A DNA stretch of 12,162 nt from Desulfatitalea sp. Its GTDB lineage: Bacteria; Desulfobacterota; Desulfobacteria; Desulfobacterales; Desulfosarcinaceae. The notes beneath the pieces were generated by a model that did no database searches, was not told where the DNA came from, and saw only the letters and a program-made list of their open reading frames with translations. Below are positions 1 to 6,047 of the stretch, piece by piece. The stretch lies in assembly GCA_013041835.1 (NCBI GenBank), contig JABDRH010000135.1:1-12162 (forward strand), in the 5' to 3' direction. Position numbers and translations under genes: made by a program. Each line of letters opens with the position of its first letter. Positions within the stretch are counted from its first letter, which is position 1.

Positions 1-114
1 GTCCAAACCCTGTTCGCCGTCGGCCGCATGATCCACGGCAAATCCGGCCGCCTCCAGCCCCTTGATCACGAAGGAGGCAATCTTGACATCATCTTCGATA
101 AGCAGCAAACGCAT
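1..114 (-). CDS. OmpR-family response regulator, N-terminal fragment (runs off left edge)
   Basis: Reading leftward from an ATG at 114-112, 38 codons stay open to the window edge. The translation begins MRLLLIEDDVKIASF and continues with a GLEAAGFAVDHAADGEQGLD-like segment. This is the start of a receiver domain: beta-1 followed by the acidic pair E7/D8 (plus D9) that holds Mg2+ for phosphoryl transfer, and the amphipathic alpha-1 helix. The K-I-A-x-F-V-x-K-G-L-E pattern is typical of the CusR/QseB-like branch of OmpR regulators, often metal or envelope sensors. The phosphoacceptor Asp and the DNA-binding domain lie outside the window, so the output and branch are inference. A weak AAGG element precedes the start. 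It diverges from the YqeY-like gene across about 220 bp. Confidence 0.85.
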   Translation of the reverse strand, partial: MRLLLIEDDVKIASFVIKGLEAAGFAVDHAADGEQGLD

Positions 115-335
115 GGCGACCTTCCCGTTCGCATGAGGGTATCATGGGCAATGCCGGCATCAGCATCGGACATGGGCATCCCACTTGCCCGTATTCATAA
201 CTTACCTTCCCGTGCAACACAAGGGATGAAAGCGATGTCCCGCCTCGATGTTGTTGCTTGACAAAGCCCGTGGCGCCTGAGAAAAGTGACACTGTTTCTA
301 ACACAACATTTTCGGCGTCACACGAGGGAGGGCAT
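115..335. other. Divergent intergenic region between regulator and yqeY-like gene
   Basis: No gene is supported here. Two small symmetric elements are visible: the perfect 10-bp palindrome ATGCCGGCAT (151-160) and a GGGCA/TGCCC inverted pair (174-178 and 186-190). A TTGACA hexamer at 258-263 could be the -35 element of a promoter firing toward the YqeY-like gene, but no convincing -10 lies 16-18 bases downstream, so the promoter is not called. The same TTG could be read as an in-frame start for a longer YqeY-like protein. That reading is disfavoured because the added 26 residues resemble nothing in the family. Confidence 0.4.
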
Positions 336-734
336 ATGGGCTTGCAGGTGCAAATGAAAAAAGATTTGGCGGCGGCCATGAAGGAGAAGGACGAAGAGAA
401 GAAAAGTATCCTGCGGGTCATCATGGGAGAATTCGGCCGCATGGATAAAAAAGAAATCTCCGACAACGACGTGATCCAGATCGTTAAAAAGCTGGTCAAA
501 TCCGAAAAAGAGGTCTTGGCGCAAAGCGGCGGCGGAAAATCGAACCGGTTCATCGAGGTGGCCGAAGGCTACCTGCCCAGGATGGCCACCGAAGCCGAGA
601 TCGCCGAATGGATCGCCGTCAATATCGATTTTTCCCAATTCAACAACAAGATGCAGGCCATGAAGCCTATCATGGCCCATTTCGGCGCTTCGGTGGACGG
701 CAATTTGGTCAAAAAGGTGCTGCAAGGGACGTAG
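336..734 (+). CDS. GatB/YqeY-domain protein (short form)
   Basis: The 132-residue product matches the YqeY family, small helical proteins related to the C-terminal tRNA-binding tail of GatB, the subunit B of Glu-tRNA(Gln)/Asp-tRNA(Asn) amidotransferase. The cellular role of stand-alone YqeY is not established. Visible family features are the opening LQVQMKKDLAAAMKEKDEEKKSILR-like helix, the central V-K-K-L-V-K-S-E-K-E helix, E-x-Y-L-P-R near residues 77-82, and the terminal G-x-x-V-D-G-N-L-V-K-K-V-L segment. The start is set by a strong Shine-Dalgarno (GAGGGAGG, 324-331) just before ATG 336. The protein is roughly 15 residues shorter than the usual ~147, with the shortfall in the middle after the K-E-V-L-A-Q-S-G-G-G segment. 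It appears to be a single gene, with no co-directional neighbour close enough to suggest an operon. Confidence 0.88.
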   Translation: MGLQVQMKKDLAAAMKEKDEEKKSILRVIMGEFGRMDKKEISDNDVIQIVKKLVKSEKEVLAQSGGGKSNRFIEVAEGYLPRMATEAEIAEWIAVNIDFSQFNNKMQAMKPIMAHFGASVDGNLVKKVLQGT

Positions 735-791
735 GTCGTTTGCCTTGAATTCATCGTTTCCATACTGAAATTGGTTTCACGGTGTCGCGGT

Positions 792-820
792 TTGACATCA
801 GCATCCAATCATGCTAGATG
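792..820 (+). promoter_or_regulatory. Sigma70-type promoter of the bzaF leader
   Basis: A perfect TTGACA (792-797) is followed after 17 bases by TAGATG (815-820), with TG at 812-813 giving an extended -10 (TGC-TAGATG). Transcription would start near 826-828, just upstream of the riboswitch P1 stem at 833. Fit, spacing and position all agree, but there is no experimental evidence. Confidence 0.65.
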
Positions 821-825
821 GCAAT

Positions 826-1020
826 CTTAAGCCGATCACGGTGCTCCCTGAAGGGGAGAGAATAGGGAAGCCGGTGCGACTCCGGCGCGGACCCGCCGCT
901 GTGAGTGCCAGCGAAAGCCGCGACAGTGCCACTGAAACGCAGTCGAGCGCAACGAAGCGTTTTGGGAAGGCGCGGCCGGTAGGACAAGGCACGAGCCAGA
1001 AGACCTGCCGCTGATCGAAT
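826..1020 (+). ncRNA. Cobalamin (B12) riboswitch
   Basis: The leader has the hallmarks of the AdoCbl-class riboswitch. The junction segment GAATAGGGAAGCCGGTG (860-876) is followed by GCGACTCCGGCGCGGACCCGC-type P5/P6 sequence and CTGTGA (899-904). The B12 box, GAGCCAGAAGACCTGCC (993-1009), lies near the 3' end. The P1 closing stem can be drawn as CGATCA (833-838) with TGATCG (1012-1017), six exact pairs. The variable region between about 905 and 985 is long and can form its own hairpins. An intrinsic terminator follows about 30 bases after the element, so binding of cobalamin is expected to cause premature termination and repress bzaF downstream. Its presence before a ThiC homologue, rather than a TPP riboswitch, is the key evidence for that gene's role. 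Confidence 0.95.
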
Positions 1021-1046
1021 GCCCCGTCTTGGCGGAGATGGTAAAT

Positions 1047-1082
1047 CCCCAGGCCTGATAGACATCGGCCCTGGGGTTTTTT
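1047..1082 (+). terminator. Intrinsic terminator of the riboswitch expression platform
   Basis: CCCCAGGCC (1047-1055) pairs with GGCCCTGGGG (1067-1076), with one bulged C, around an 11-base loop. Six T residues (1077-1082) follow directly. It sits between the cobalamin aptamer and the bzaF start, so it is most likely the OFF-state structure of a transcriptional riboswitch. I could not draw a convincing antiterminator by eye. Confidence 0.85.
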
Positions 1083-1154
1083 CATTCAGGGCCTGAAGGC
1101 TCGGGCCAAAGTTCAGCATTTTGGCGTGAGCCCTTAAACAGACAGGAGCAAAGG

Positions 1155-2468
1155 ATGAACAGTACCCAAGTCGAACGGGCGTTGGCCGGGGAGATCACGC
1201 CCCAGATAAAGCAGCTTGCCTGCAACGAAAACCTTACTCAAGAGCTGGTGCGTGAACGGGTGGCCCAAGGCCGGATTGTATTGTTGCACAACGCCGCGCA
1301 TGCCGACGTTGTTGGAATCGGCAAGGGCCTGCGCACGAAGGTCAATGCCTCGATCGGCACCTCCACGGATATCGTCGATGTGCAGGATGAAGTATCCAAA
1401 GCACAGGCTGCCCAGGCCGCCGGCGCGGACACGCTCATGGAGTTGTCCGTGGGCGGCGACCTGGACCAAATCCGCCGGGAAGTGCTTCAGGCGGTCACCC
1501 TCCCTGTGGGCAATGTGCCGCTCTACCAGGCCTTCAGCGAGGCTGAACGGAAATACGGTGACCCGAATCGGTTGGATGAAGCCATGTTGTTCGATCTCAT
1601 CGAGCGTCAGTGCGCCGACGGCATCAGTTTCATGGCCATCCACTGCGGTATCAACTTGTACACCATCGAGCGGCTGGAGCGCCAGGGATACCGCTATGGC
1701 GGATTGGTGAGCAAAGGGGGAGCCTCCATGGTGGCCTGGATGCGAACCCATGGCCGTGAAAATCCGCTCTACGAGAAATTCGACCAGGTGGTGGCGATCC
1801 TGAAGAAATACGACGTGGTGCTCTCTCTGGGCAACGGATTGCGCGCTGGCGCCATCGGCGACTCATTCGATCGGGCCATGATCCAGGAGCTGTTGATCAA
1901 CTGCGAACTGGCGGAAGAGGGCCGCAAGATGGGATGCCAGATGCTGGTGGAGGGACCGGGCCATGTGCCCCTGGACGAAATCGAGGCCAACATCATTCTC
2001 CAGAAGCGCATGAGCAACGGCGCCCCATACTACATGCTCGGCCCGCTGCCCACCGATGTCGGGGCCGGCTACGACCATATCACCGCCGCCATTGGCGCCG
2101 CCCAGTCGGCGCGTTATGGCGCCGACCTGATCTGCTATATCACGCCGGCCGAGCATCTGGCGCTGCCCAATACCGCCGATGTCGTGGAGGGGGTGAAGGC
2201 GGCGCGCCTGGCCGCCCATATCGGGGATCTGTCCAAATATCCCGACCGGCCACGATCGCGGGACCTGGCCATGAGCAAGGCCCGGCGGGACCTGGACTGG
2301 CCGGGCCAGTTTCAGCACGCCTTGTTCGGCGACGACGCCCGGCGCATCCATGAAGAACGCAGTCCCCAATGCGATAGCGATGTCTGCACCATGTGCGGTG
2401 AATTCTGCGCCAACCGGGCTTCCAATGCGATCTTTGAACGAACGCTAAAAGGCAGCGCGAAAGCGTGA
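1155..2468 (+). CDS. bzaF: 5-hydroxybenzimidazole synthase BzaF (ThiC-family radical SAM enzyme)
   Basis: This 437-residue protein is unmistakably of the ThiC superfamily. ThiC converts aminoimidazole ribotide (AIR) to HMP-P for thiamin; the paralogue BzaF converts AIR to 5-hydroxybenzimidazole, a B12 lower ligand, in anaerobes. Visible motifs are TKVNASIGTS (61-70), EGPGHVPLDEI (266-276), PTDVGAGYDHI (299-309), CYITPAEHLALP (327-338) and the C-terminal [4Fe-4S] motif CTMCGEFC (C411, C414, C418). H270 and H334 have the spacing of the ThiC metal-binding histidines. BzaF is preferred over ThiC because the leader carries a cobalamin rather than a TPP riboswitch, no thiamin gene is adjacent, and positions usually conserved in ThiC differ (GDGLRPG is GNGLRAG; IAPGYDHI is VGAGYDHI). 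The ATG is preceded by AGGAG (1144-1148) six bases upstream. Membership of the family is near certain; bzaF rather than thiC is inferred. It is apparently monocistronic. Confidence 0.88.
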   Translation: MNSTQVERALAGEITPQIKQLACNENLTQELVRERVAQGRIVLLHNAAHADVVGIGKGLRTKVNASIGTSTDIVDVQDEVSKAQAAQAAGADTLMELSVGGDLDQIRREVLQAVTLPVGNVPLYQAFSEAERKYGDPNRLDEAMLFDLIERQCADGISFMAIHCGINLYTIERLERQGYRYGGLVSKGGASMVAWMRTHGRENPLYEKFDQVVAILKKYDVVLSLGNGLRAGAIGDSFDRAMIQELLINCELAEEGRKMGCQMLVEGPGHVPLDEIEANIILQKRMSNGAPYYMLGPLPTDVGAGYDHITAAIGAAQSARYGADLICYITPAEHLALPNTADVVEGVKAARLAAHIGDLSKYPDRPRSRDLAMSKARRDLDWPGQFQHALFGDDARRIHEERSPQCDSDVCTMCGEFCANRASNAIFERTLKGSAKA

Positions 2469-2496
2469 GTCGGCTGCCGGCCAATGGCGGGCCGAC
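2469..2496 (+). terminator. Possible hairpin just after bzaF
   Basis: GTCGGC (2469-2474) and GCCGAC (2491-2496) form a six-pair stem, with GCC/GGC able to extend it across an asymmetric bulge. It begins directly after the bzaF TGA. There is no T-tract behind it, so it is at best a weak or factor-assisted terminator, or an mRNA 3'-end stabiliser. Confidence 0.3.
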
Positions 2497-2550
2497 TGCC
2501 TTCAAACCTTTGATTAAATGCCCTTTTGGGTAATCGGCCTTCACTATCAA

Positions 2551-2610
2551 TGATATAAACCTAGACCGTAAGGCATATTTGCCTTACGGTAGTTGATAGC
2601 ACCAAAGGAG
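2551..2610 (+). promoter_or_regulatory. Promoter, operator-like inverted repeat and RBS of the decayed toxin-antitoxin locus
   Basis: An extended -10 (TGA-TATAAA, 2551-2559) is followed immediately by a perfect 10-bp inverted repeat, ACCGTAAGGC (2565-2574) and GCCTTACGGT (2581-2590), separated by ATATTT. A Shine-Dalgarno AAAGGAG (2604-2610) comes next, seven bases before ATG 2618. No good -35 was found, which is tolerable for an extended -10 promoter. An inverted repeat at the start of transcription is the usual operator for autorepression by an AbrB/VapB-type antitoxin. It has no T-tract, so a terminator is less likely. Confidence 0.55.
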
Positions 2611-2617
2611 AGTCGCC

Positions 2618-2727
2618 ATGACAACACTCACCATCACCGCCAATGGCCAGGTGACCTTACCTTCGATAAAAAAGCCGCCGACCAACTCCGGTTGCAGGGA
2701 TTTGCCACTCACCGGCTGTCATTATAA
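2618..2727 (+). pseudogene. AbrB-antitoxin / PIN-toxin fusion scar (VapBC-type remnant)
   Basis: From ATG 2618 the product begins MTTLTITANGQVTL, the classic first beta-strands of an AbrB/MazE-like swapped-hairpin antitoxin (T-I-T-A-x-G-Q-V-T-L). Homology then stops: this frame continues as PSIKKPPTNSG to a TGA at 2738-2740. A second frame starting at 2659 reads TFDKKAADQLRL followed by QGFATHRLSL and a TAA at 2725-2727. This resembles the end of a PIN-domain (VapC-like) ribonuclease, where T-F-D-[KR]-K-x-A is a common near-C-terminal motif containing the last acidic residue. The frames meet at a tandem ACCTTACCTT (2654-2663). The simplest reading is an internal deletion that joined antitoxin codon ~13 to the last ~22 toxin codons out of frame. 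Neither protein can function. The AbrB part is confident; the PIN part rests on a short motif. The 3' end overlaps the convergent response regulator by a few bases. Confidence 0.58.
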
Positions 2728-3480
2728 ATCCATGGTGTGATCTGCTTGTTGATGTCCATGATCAAATACATATCCCACGGAGCGCACGCTGCGAAAATAG
2801 ATGGGGTGTTTGGGGTCCGGTTCAAAGTATTTGCGAAAGCGCACAATGAAATTATCCACGGTTCGGGTCTGGGTGCGGCGGTCGTAGCCCCAGCCGATCT
2901 CGAGCAATTGGCCGCGGGAGACCGTTTTACCTCGGGAGGTGACAAAAAGCTTGAGCAGTTTGACTTCCAATTCGGTCAGGTCGATATTGCCCCGCTGGCC
3001 GTAGGCGGTTGCCGTACGGAAGTCAATCCAGTTCCCGCCGAAGGCGTAAACATGTCGTTTTTCTTGGTCATCCCTGTCCAATACCGCTTTGCTGTCGGAG
3101 TGGGGGGCTCTGAACAGGAGCCGCTCGACCCGCAGCAAAAACTCCTCTAAATGGAACGGCTTGGCCAGATAGTCATCCACGCCAAAAGAAAAACCTTTGA
3201 CCTTGTCCTCTGCATCGCTTTTGGCCGAAAGGATGAGCACCGGTAGATGATCGTCTTCCAAACGGATGTTGCGAAGTATGGACATGCCGTCAATACCGGG
3301 CAGCATGATATCGAGCACAATCAGGTCCGGCTGCCACGCCTTCCACTGCTGCAGTCCTTCCCCGCCGCTGGCGGCGATACGCGTGGCATGGCCCTTCAAC
3401 GAAAGGTTCAAGGCCAGACCCTCGGCAATATGGTGTTCATCCTCGATGATCAAAATACGCTTTTTTCCTGAAGCTCTCAT
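2722..3480 (-). CDS. OmpR/PhoB-family response regulator without a nearby kinase
   Basis: The 252-residue protein has a complete receiver domain (about 8-122): acidic pocket E13/D14, phosphoacceptor D57 in DLIVLDIMLPG, the switch residue S85 in LILSAKSD, and invariant K107 in the YLAKPF motif. A winged-helix DNA-binding domain follows (about 145-240) with LTELEVKLLKLF, the recognition-helix region R-T-V-D-N-F-I-V-R-F-R-K-Y and the terminal hairpin RSVRSVGYVFD. It should act as a phosphorylation-controlled transcription factor in the cytoplasm. The start ATG is preceded on the minus strand by GAGGGA (3495-3490), nine bases away. No histidine kinase is adjacent on either side, so its partner is either elsewhere or lost. 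The target genes cannot be read from the sequence. Its last codons overlap the toxin-antitoxin remnant tail to tail. Confidence 0.95.
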   Translation of the reverse strand: MRASGKKRILIIEDEHHIAEGLALNLSLKGHATRIAASGGEGLQQWKAWQPDLIVLDIMLPGIDGMSILRNIRLEDDHLPVLILSAKSDAEDKVKGFSFGVDDYLAKPFHLEEFLLRVERLLFRAPHSDSKAVLDRDDQEKRHVYAFGGNWIDFRTATAYGQRGNIDLTELEVKLLKLFVTSRGKTVSRGQLLEIGWGYDRRTQTRTVDNFIVRFRKYFEPDPKHPIYFRSVRSVGYVFDHGHQQADHTMDL

Positions 3481-3580
3481 AGTCTACTTTCCCTCTTTGA
3501 TGGGGAGCATGAGCGCAAACCCAAATGCTGCTAAAGCCGAAGGGCTTCAGAGCCAAGGTGCCAAGGGTGAAGTCGTAGAT

Positions 3581-3594
3581 TGTATGATCATACA
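3581..3594. promoter_or_regulatory. 14-bp perfect palindrome upstream of the response regulator
   Basis: TGTATGATCATACA is fully self-complementary and lies about 100 bp upstream of the start of the response regulator, in a 276-bp non-coding stretch (3481-3756) with no other recognisable structure. Its size and symmetry fit a dimeric regulator binding site. The bound protein is unknown, and no clear promoter could be placed beside it. Confidence 0.4.
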
Positions 3595-3756
3595 TCGATT
3601 CTGTAAACCTCCGTTTGCCTGTCTGAAAAAATCACATTGATGCACGTTTCCCACCCCCAGTAATATCAGGGGATCGGCGCTGCGTGTAGTCGCAGAAACG
3701 GCATCGTTAACAATCTGTAATTATGATTTAATTTCATTTTTTCCCCGGAATATGGG

Positions 3757-4071
3757 TTACATGGATACGGTTTTCTGCCGTTTGTAGAATTTGTTCGCCA
3801 GCAGCATCAGCACAACCACAATACCGGCTAAAATGGACACCTCGACGCCGACGATCGTCCACTTCATTTGACCCGCGGCTTCGGCATCAGGATTGAGAAA
3901 ACCGATCACAAAGCCGGCCATGGCCGAAAGCGGCATCGGCAGCAAGCTTATGATGCCGAGTACGCGGGCACTTGACCCTTGCACTTTTTTTCCCTTTCCA
4001 ATGCTGAATTGCCCCTTGATCAAAGCCATTACGCCATAAATCAATAATCCAAGCTCGGCCCCGAAAATCAT
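3757..4071 (-). CDS. Small three-helix membrane protein, function unknown
   Basis: The product has 104 residues and three hydrophobic segments: about 3-18, 37-59 and 71-93. The first loop is basic (K-G-Q-F-S-I-G-K-G-K-K) and the tail is basic (K-F-Y-K-R-Q-K), which by the positive-inside rule puts both in the cytoplasm. The pattern of a short first helix, then K-G-K-x-V-x-G-x-x-A-R-x-L-G-I and a Pro-containing second helix (LLPMPLSAMAG) resembles small uncharacterised membrane proteins of environmental bacteria. I do not recognise a named family. The start is supported by AAGGAG on the minus strand upstream of ATG 4071. It lies 55 bp downstream of the broken DUF3237 gene on the same strand and may share its transcript. 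Confidence 0.65.
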   Translation of the reverse strand: MIFGAELGLLIYGVMALIKGQFSIGKGKKVQGSSARVLGIISLLPMPLSAMAGFVIGFLNPDAEAAGQMKWTIVGVEVSILAGIVVVLMLLANKFYKRQKTVSM

Positions 4072-4126
4072 CTATGTTTCTCCTTGCTTCATCACAATGC
4101 TGTAAAGCTTTTTTCTGATGACCCCT

Positions 4127-4591
4127 TTATGACCCATGCAACAATTCAAAGACTTGATACTCGACAGCACTCGGTGCCAGACGTCCCTCCGCAATGGCGA
4201 TGATTCTGTTTAGCCATTTATAACGTGCATCGCCTGTTTCATAGCGCGGTTGTGCCATAAAGTAAGAATCACCGTATTCGGTCGCTCCACCTTGAGCAAG
4301 GGCACTGTTGACTTTTTCATTCATCAATAACACACCGCAATATTGAACATATATGAGCGCCCCGTCATCCGTTTTCAGAATACATCGGACATCAAGATGT
4401 CCAACCCCTTCAGTGTCAATCAGCAACCAGTCTCCGCCACTGGGAAGAATTTTCCCACGAAGGCGGTTGCCCTCAAAGTGTCCCCCAATGAGATCGAAGA
4501 TAAGACGGGAGCCATAAGGGCCGGTGCCGATTTCCGAAGGGGGGTTTGATTTTTACATGTCATGTATAGTCATAAGTGGTTCAAGTTTCAT
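4127..4591 (-). pseudogene. DUF3237 family gene interrupted by an in-frame TAA at codon 13
   Basis: Reading left from ATG 4591-4589, which has a strong AAGGAGA five bases upstream (4603-4597), the frame gives MKLEPLMTIHDM, then TAA at 4555-4553. It continues without further interruption in the same frame for about 140 codons. The rest is a typical DUF3237 protein (usual length about 150): EIGTGPYGSR (20-29), GGHFEGNRLRGKILPSGGDW (36-55), DTEGVGHLDVR, KTDDGALIYVQYCGV, and a C-terminal YKWLNRIIAIAEG segment. The two parts are in register, so a single substitution creating TAA is enough to explain the break. After the stop the first plausible restart is a TTG at 4426-4424, which would lack the N-terminal third. 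DUF3237 proteins are cytosolic barrel-like proteins of unclear role, often near aromatic or xenobiotic metabolism genes. Sequencing error at this base cannot be excluded. Confidence 0.8.
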
Positions 4592-5046
4592 GGTAATCTC
4601 CTTCTTAGCAATCCGGCTATTGCACGATTGCCCTGAAATTCGGTTATCATTTACCTGTACCGTCGTTTTCCTCTGGTTTATGCGTTAAGTGCGCTACCAG
4701 ATAAGCCGGATTATGTAATCAGAAGCAAGGGCCACGCCAGGCCCTGCGGGCTTGTGCGCACGGGGCCGCCTGCATGGTCTTACGGGCGTCGGTGCAAGGC
4801 GGCGGCGTCTGATTGGATGCCCGCCCGCCGCCCCAAAGGTATCCTGTCGGATTGGGTACGGATGCAAAAACGGCGGTTAAAGAAGATGTTGAGCTTCGTA
4901 AGCCACCGTAAATAAATGTCATATCGTTGAATGAGTCATGGGCAGATCTGACCCCCTTAATTCCCATTTTCACCACCCCAGATCTGACCCCATCACAAAG
5001 GAAAATAAATAGCCGATGATCACCAATTTCGGGTGCGGAATGTAAG
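4592..5046. other. Non-coding stretch with GC-rich island downstream of the toxin locus
   Basis: No gene is supported. From about 4725 to 4865 the base composition becomes very GC-rich, with several short self-complementary stretches, including GGGCC/GGCCC around 4727-4746 and repeated GGCGGCG against CCGCCGCC. The flanks are ordinary or AT-rich. An open minus-strand frame through it (5063-4719) gives a low-complexity product rich in Pro, Arg and Ala with no family features, so it is not called as a gene. The island looks more like a dispersed repeat or the remains of a mobile element than a gene. Confidence 0.4.
4943..4991. repeat. 13-bp direct repeat CAGATCTGACCCC, two copies
   Basis: Identical copies lie at 4943-4955 and 4979-4991, 36 bases start to start. 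Each contains the palindrome CAGATCTG. From memory, AGATCTGACCCC-like words (reverse GGGGTCAGATCT) are often found beside IS200-like/REP-associated Y1 transposase genes, but no transposase is present here. This may be a scar of such an element just downstream of the immunity gene. Confidence 0.55.
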
Positions 5047-5643
5047 TTAACTGCTGTGGTCAACCCAAATATTTTTATCTGAATTTACAGAGCTTTGCGC
5101 AAAAATATCAGGCCGTATTCCTCCAACAGATTTTTCAAAGCACACTTTCAATAATTCGATACAATCACTAACACCCCTCTCCGTAAATATCACATATGCA
5201 ATAGGCCCTCTGTTCTCGCTGTACATTCCCATTTCTCCATATAGTTTAAACAATTTTTTGTAGTCTTCATCATTAAAGATATCTTCCCAATCTTTTAGTG
5301 GAATTCGTATCGCCATTCGTGTTCTTAGACCCGAGAGGGAAGGTTGTCCCTTTTTGGTAAAATCCATTTCGTCCCTGTAAACAGACAATTTTCTACCATC
5401 AACAATAAAGCGCAACTCACACGGCACATTTCCATATTCATATAAATTGTCTAGCGCCAATTTAATATCAGTCCATGCAAGGTCATGTTTCCATGTCGGG
5501 AAAAACATATCGATTAGGACCGCAATTAAAAACCCTGTTATTGACAGCGCCCAACCACCAACGAACCAGCCCGCCATAGGCAATATAAAAAAAGACCCTA
5601 TGATTAAATGCAAGTAGATTTTCTTTCGAACTCCGCCCTTCAT
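5047..5643 (-). CDS. Membrane-anchored candidate immunity protein for the RHS toxin tip
   Basis: The 198-residue product starts with a basic MKGGVRKK, then two closely spaced hydrophobic helices (about 9-27 and 30-48) and a ~150-residue soluble domain rich in charged residues. By the positive-inside rule both termini face the cytoplasm. I recognise no family. Position gives the role: its ATG (5643-5641) overlaps the TAA stop of the RHS gene by one base (TAATG), implying translational coupling, and the gene following an RHS toxin tip usually encodes the cognate immunity protein. Like the tip, its DNA is AT-rich, unlike the RHS shell, consistent with the two being exchanged together. The assignment as immunity is inferred. 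The domain could instead be an accessory protein, but no other candidate exists downstream. Confidence 0.7.
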   Translation of the reverse strand: MKGGVRKKIYLHLIIGSFFILPMAGWFVGGWALSITGFLIAVLIDMFFPTWKHDLAWTDIKLALDNLYEYGNVPCELRFIVDGRKLSVYRDEMDFTKKGQPSLSGLRTRMAIRIPLKDWEDIFNDEDYKKLFKLYGEMGMYSENRGPIAYVIFTERGVSDCIELLKVCFEKSVGGIRPDIFAQSSVNSDKNIWVDHSS

Positions 5644-6047
5644 TATACACCTATTAGTTTCTTGAATGGATTTCCGAGAAAAACAGATGCAACATCTGCT
5701 TTTTTACCCCATTTTGTATCAAATATAGGGGGCGTTTGTGGTGGCGTAAATGCAGCCCACAAAAATTGGCCGGCAAATTGAATAGTATTTGGCAAAACAC
5801 TATCAGATTTCATCCAATTTTTTACAGCATCAATCTTAACCTTTCCAAAAGCTATTTTTTCATCAAGAGTATAAGGTAAATCGCCTTTTAATTTTTGAAT
5901 ATCTTGTATTTTATCTCTCGAAAAAAAACTTTTCGGGTCTTTTAAGTAATGGTTAAAATAAAGATCTCTCCTATACTTTCTGTTACCTATATCTTTGAAG
6001 TAATCGCTAAACTTTGAAAAATTTTTAAAATCGCGATTGCTTTGCTT
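5643..6047 (-). other. C-terminal toxin tip of unknown activity
   Basis: Residues 2006-2139 follow the second DPxG motif and should be freed by autocleavage. The DNA is AT-rich: 16 of 60 bases are G/C at 5941-6000, against 39 of 60 at 7381-7440 in the shell, which indicates tip exchange. The sequence is basic in the first half (KYRRDLYFNHYLKDPKSFF) with a hydrophobic, Pro-rich stretch later (FAGQFLWAAFTPPQTPP). I see no catalytic signature of the nuclease, deaminase, ADP-ribosyltransferase or lipase tips I know. Confidence 0.8.

Noticed and set aside
258..335. TTG start extending the YqeY-like protein by 26 residues
   Set aside because: The extension has no family similarity, and ATG 336 has a strong Shine-Dalgarno. 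The TTG belongs to a TTGACA word.
1134..1751. 205-codon minus-strand frame, and 1863-2369
   Set aside because: Antisense shadows of the clearly recognisable ThiC-family gene.
2565..2590. 10-bp inverted repeat considered as an intrinsic terminator of bzaF
   Set aside because: AT-containing stem without a following T-run, placed just after an extended -10, so an operator is the better reading.
3650..3676. CCCC/GGGG hairpin considered as a terminator for the small membrane protein
   Set aside because: Only four pairs around a 10-base loop and no T-tract on the relevant strand.
4680..4700. GTTAAGT considered as an integron attC core
   Set aside because: No matching RYYYAAC partner or attC-like stem was found at a suitable distance, and there is no cassette array.
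4719..5063. 114-codon minus-strand open frame downstream of the immunity gene
   Set aside because: Low-complexity product running through the direct repeats and GC island, with no RBS or recognised domain.
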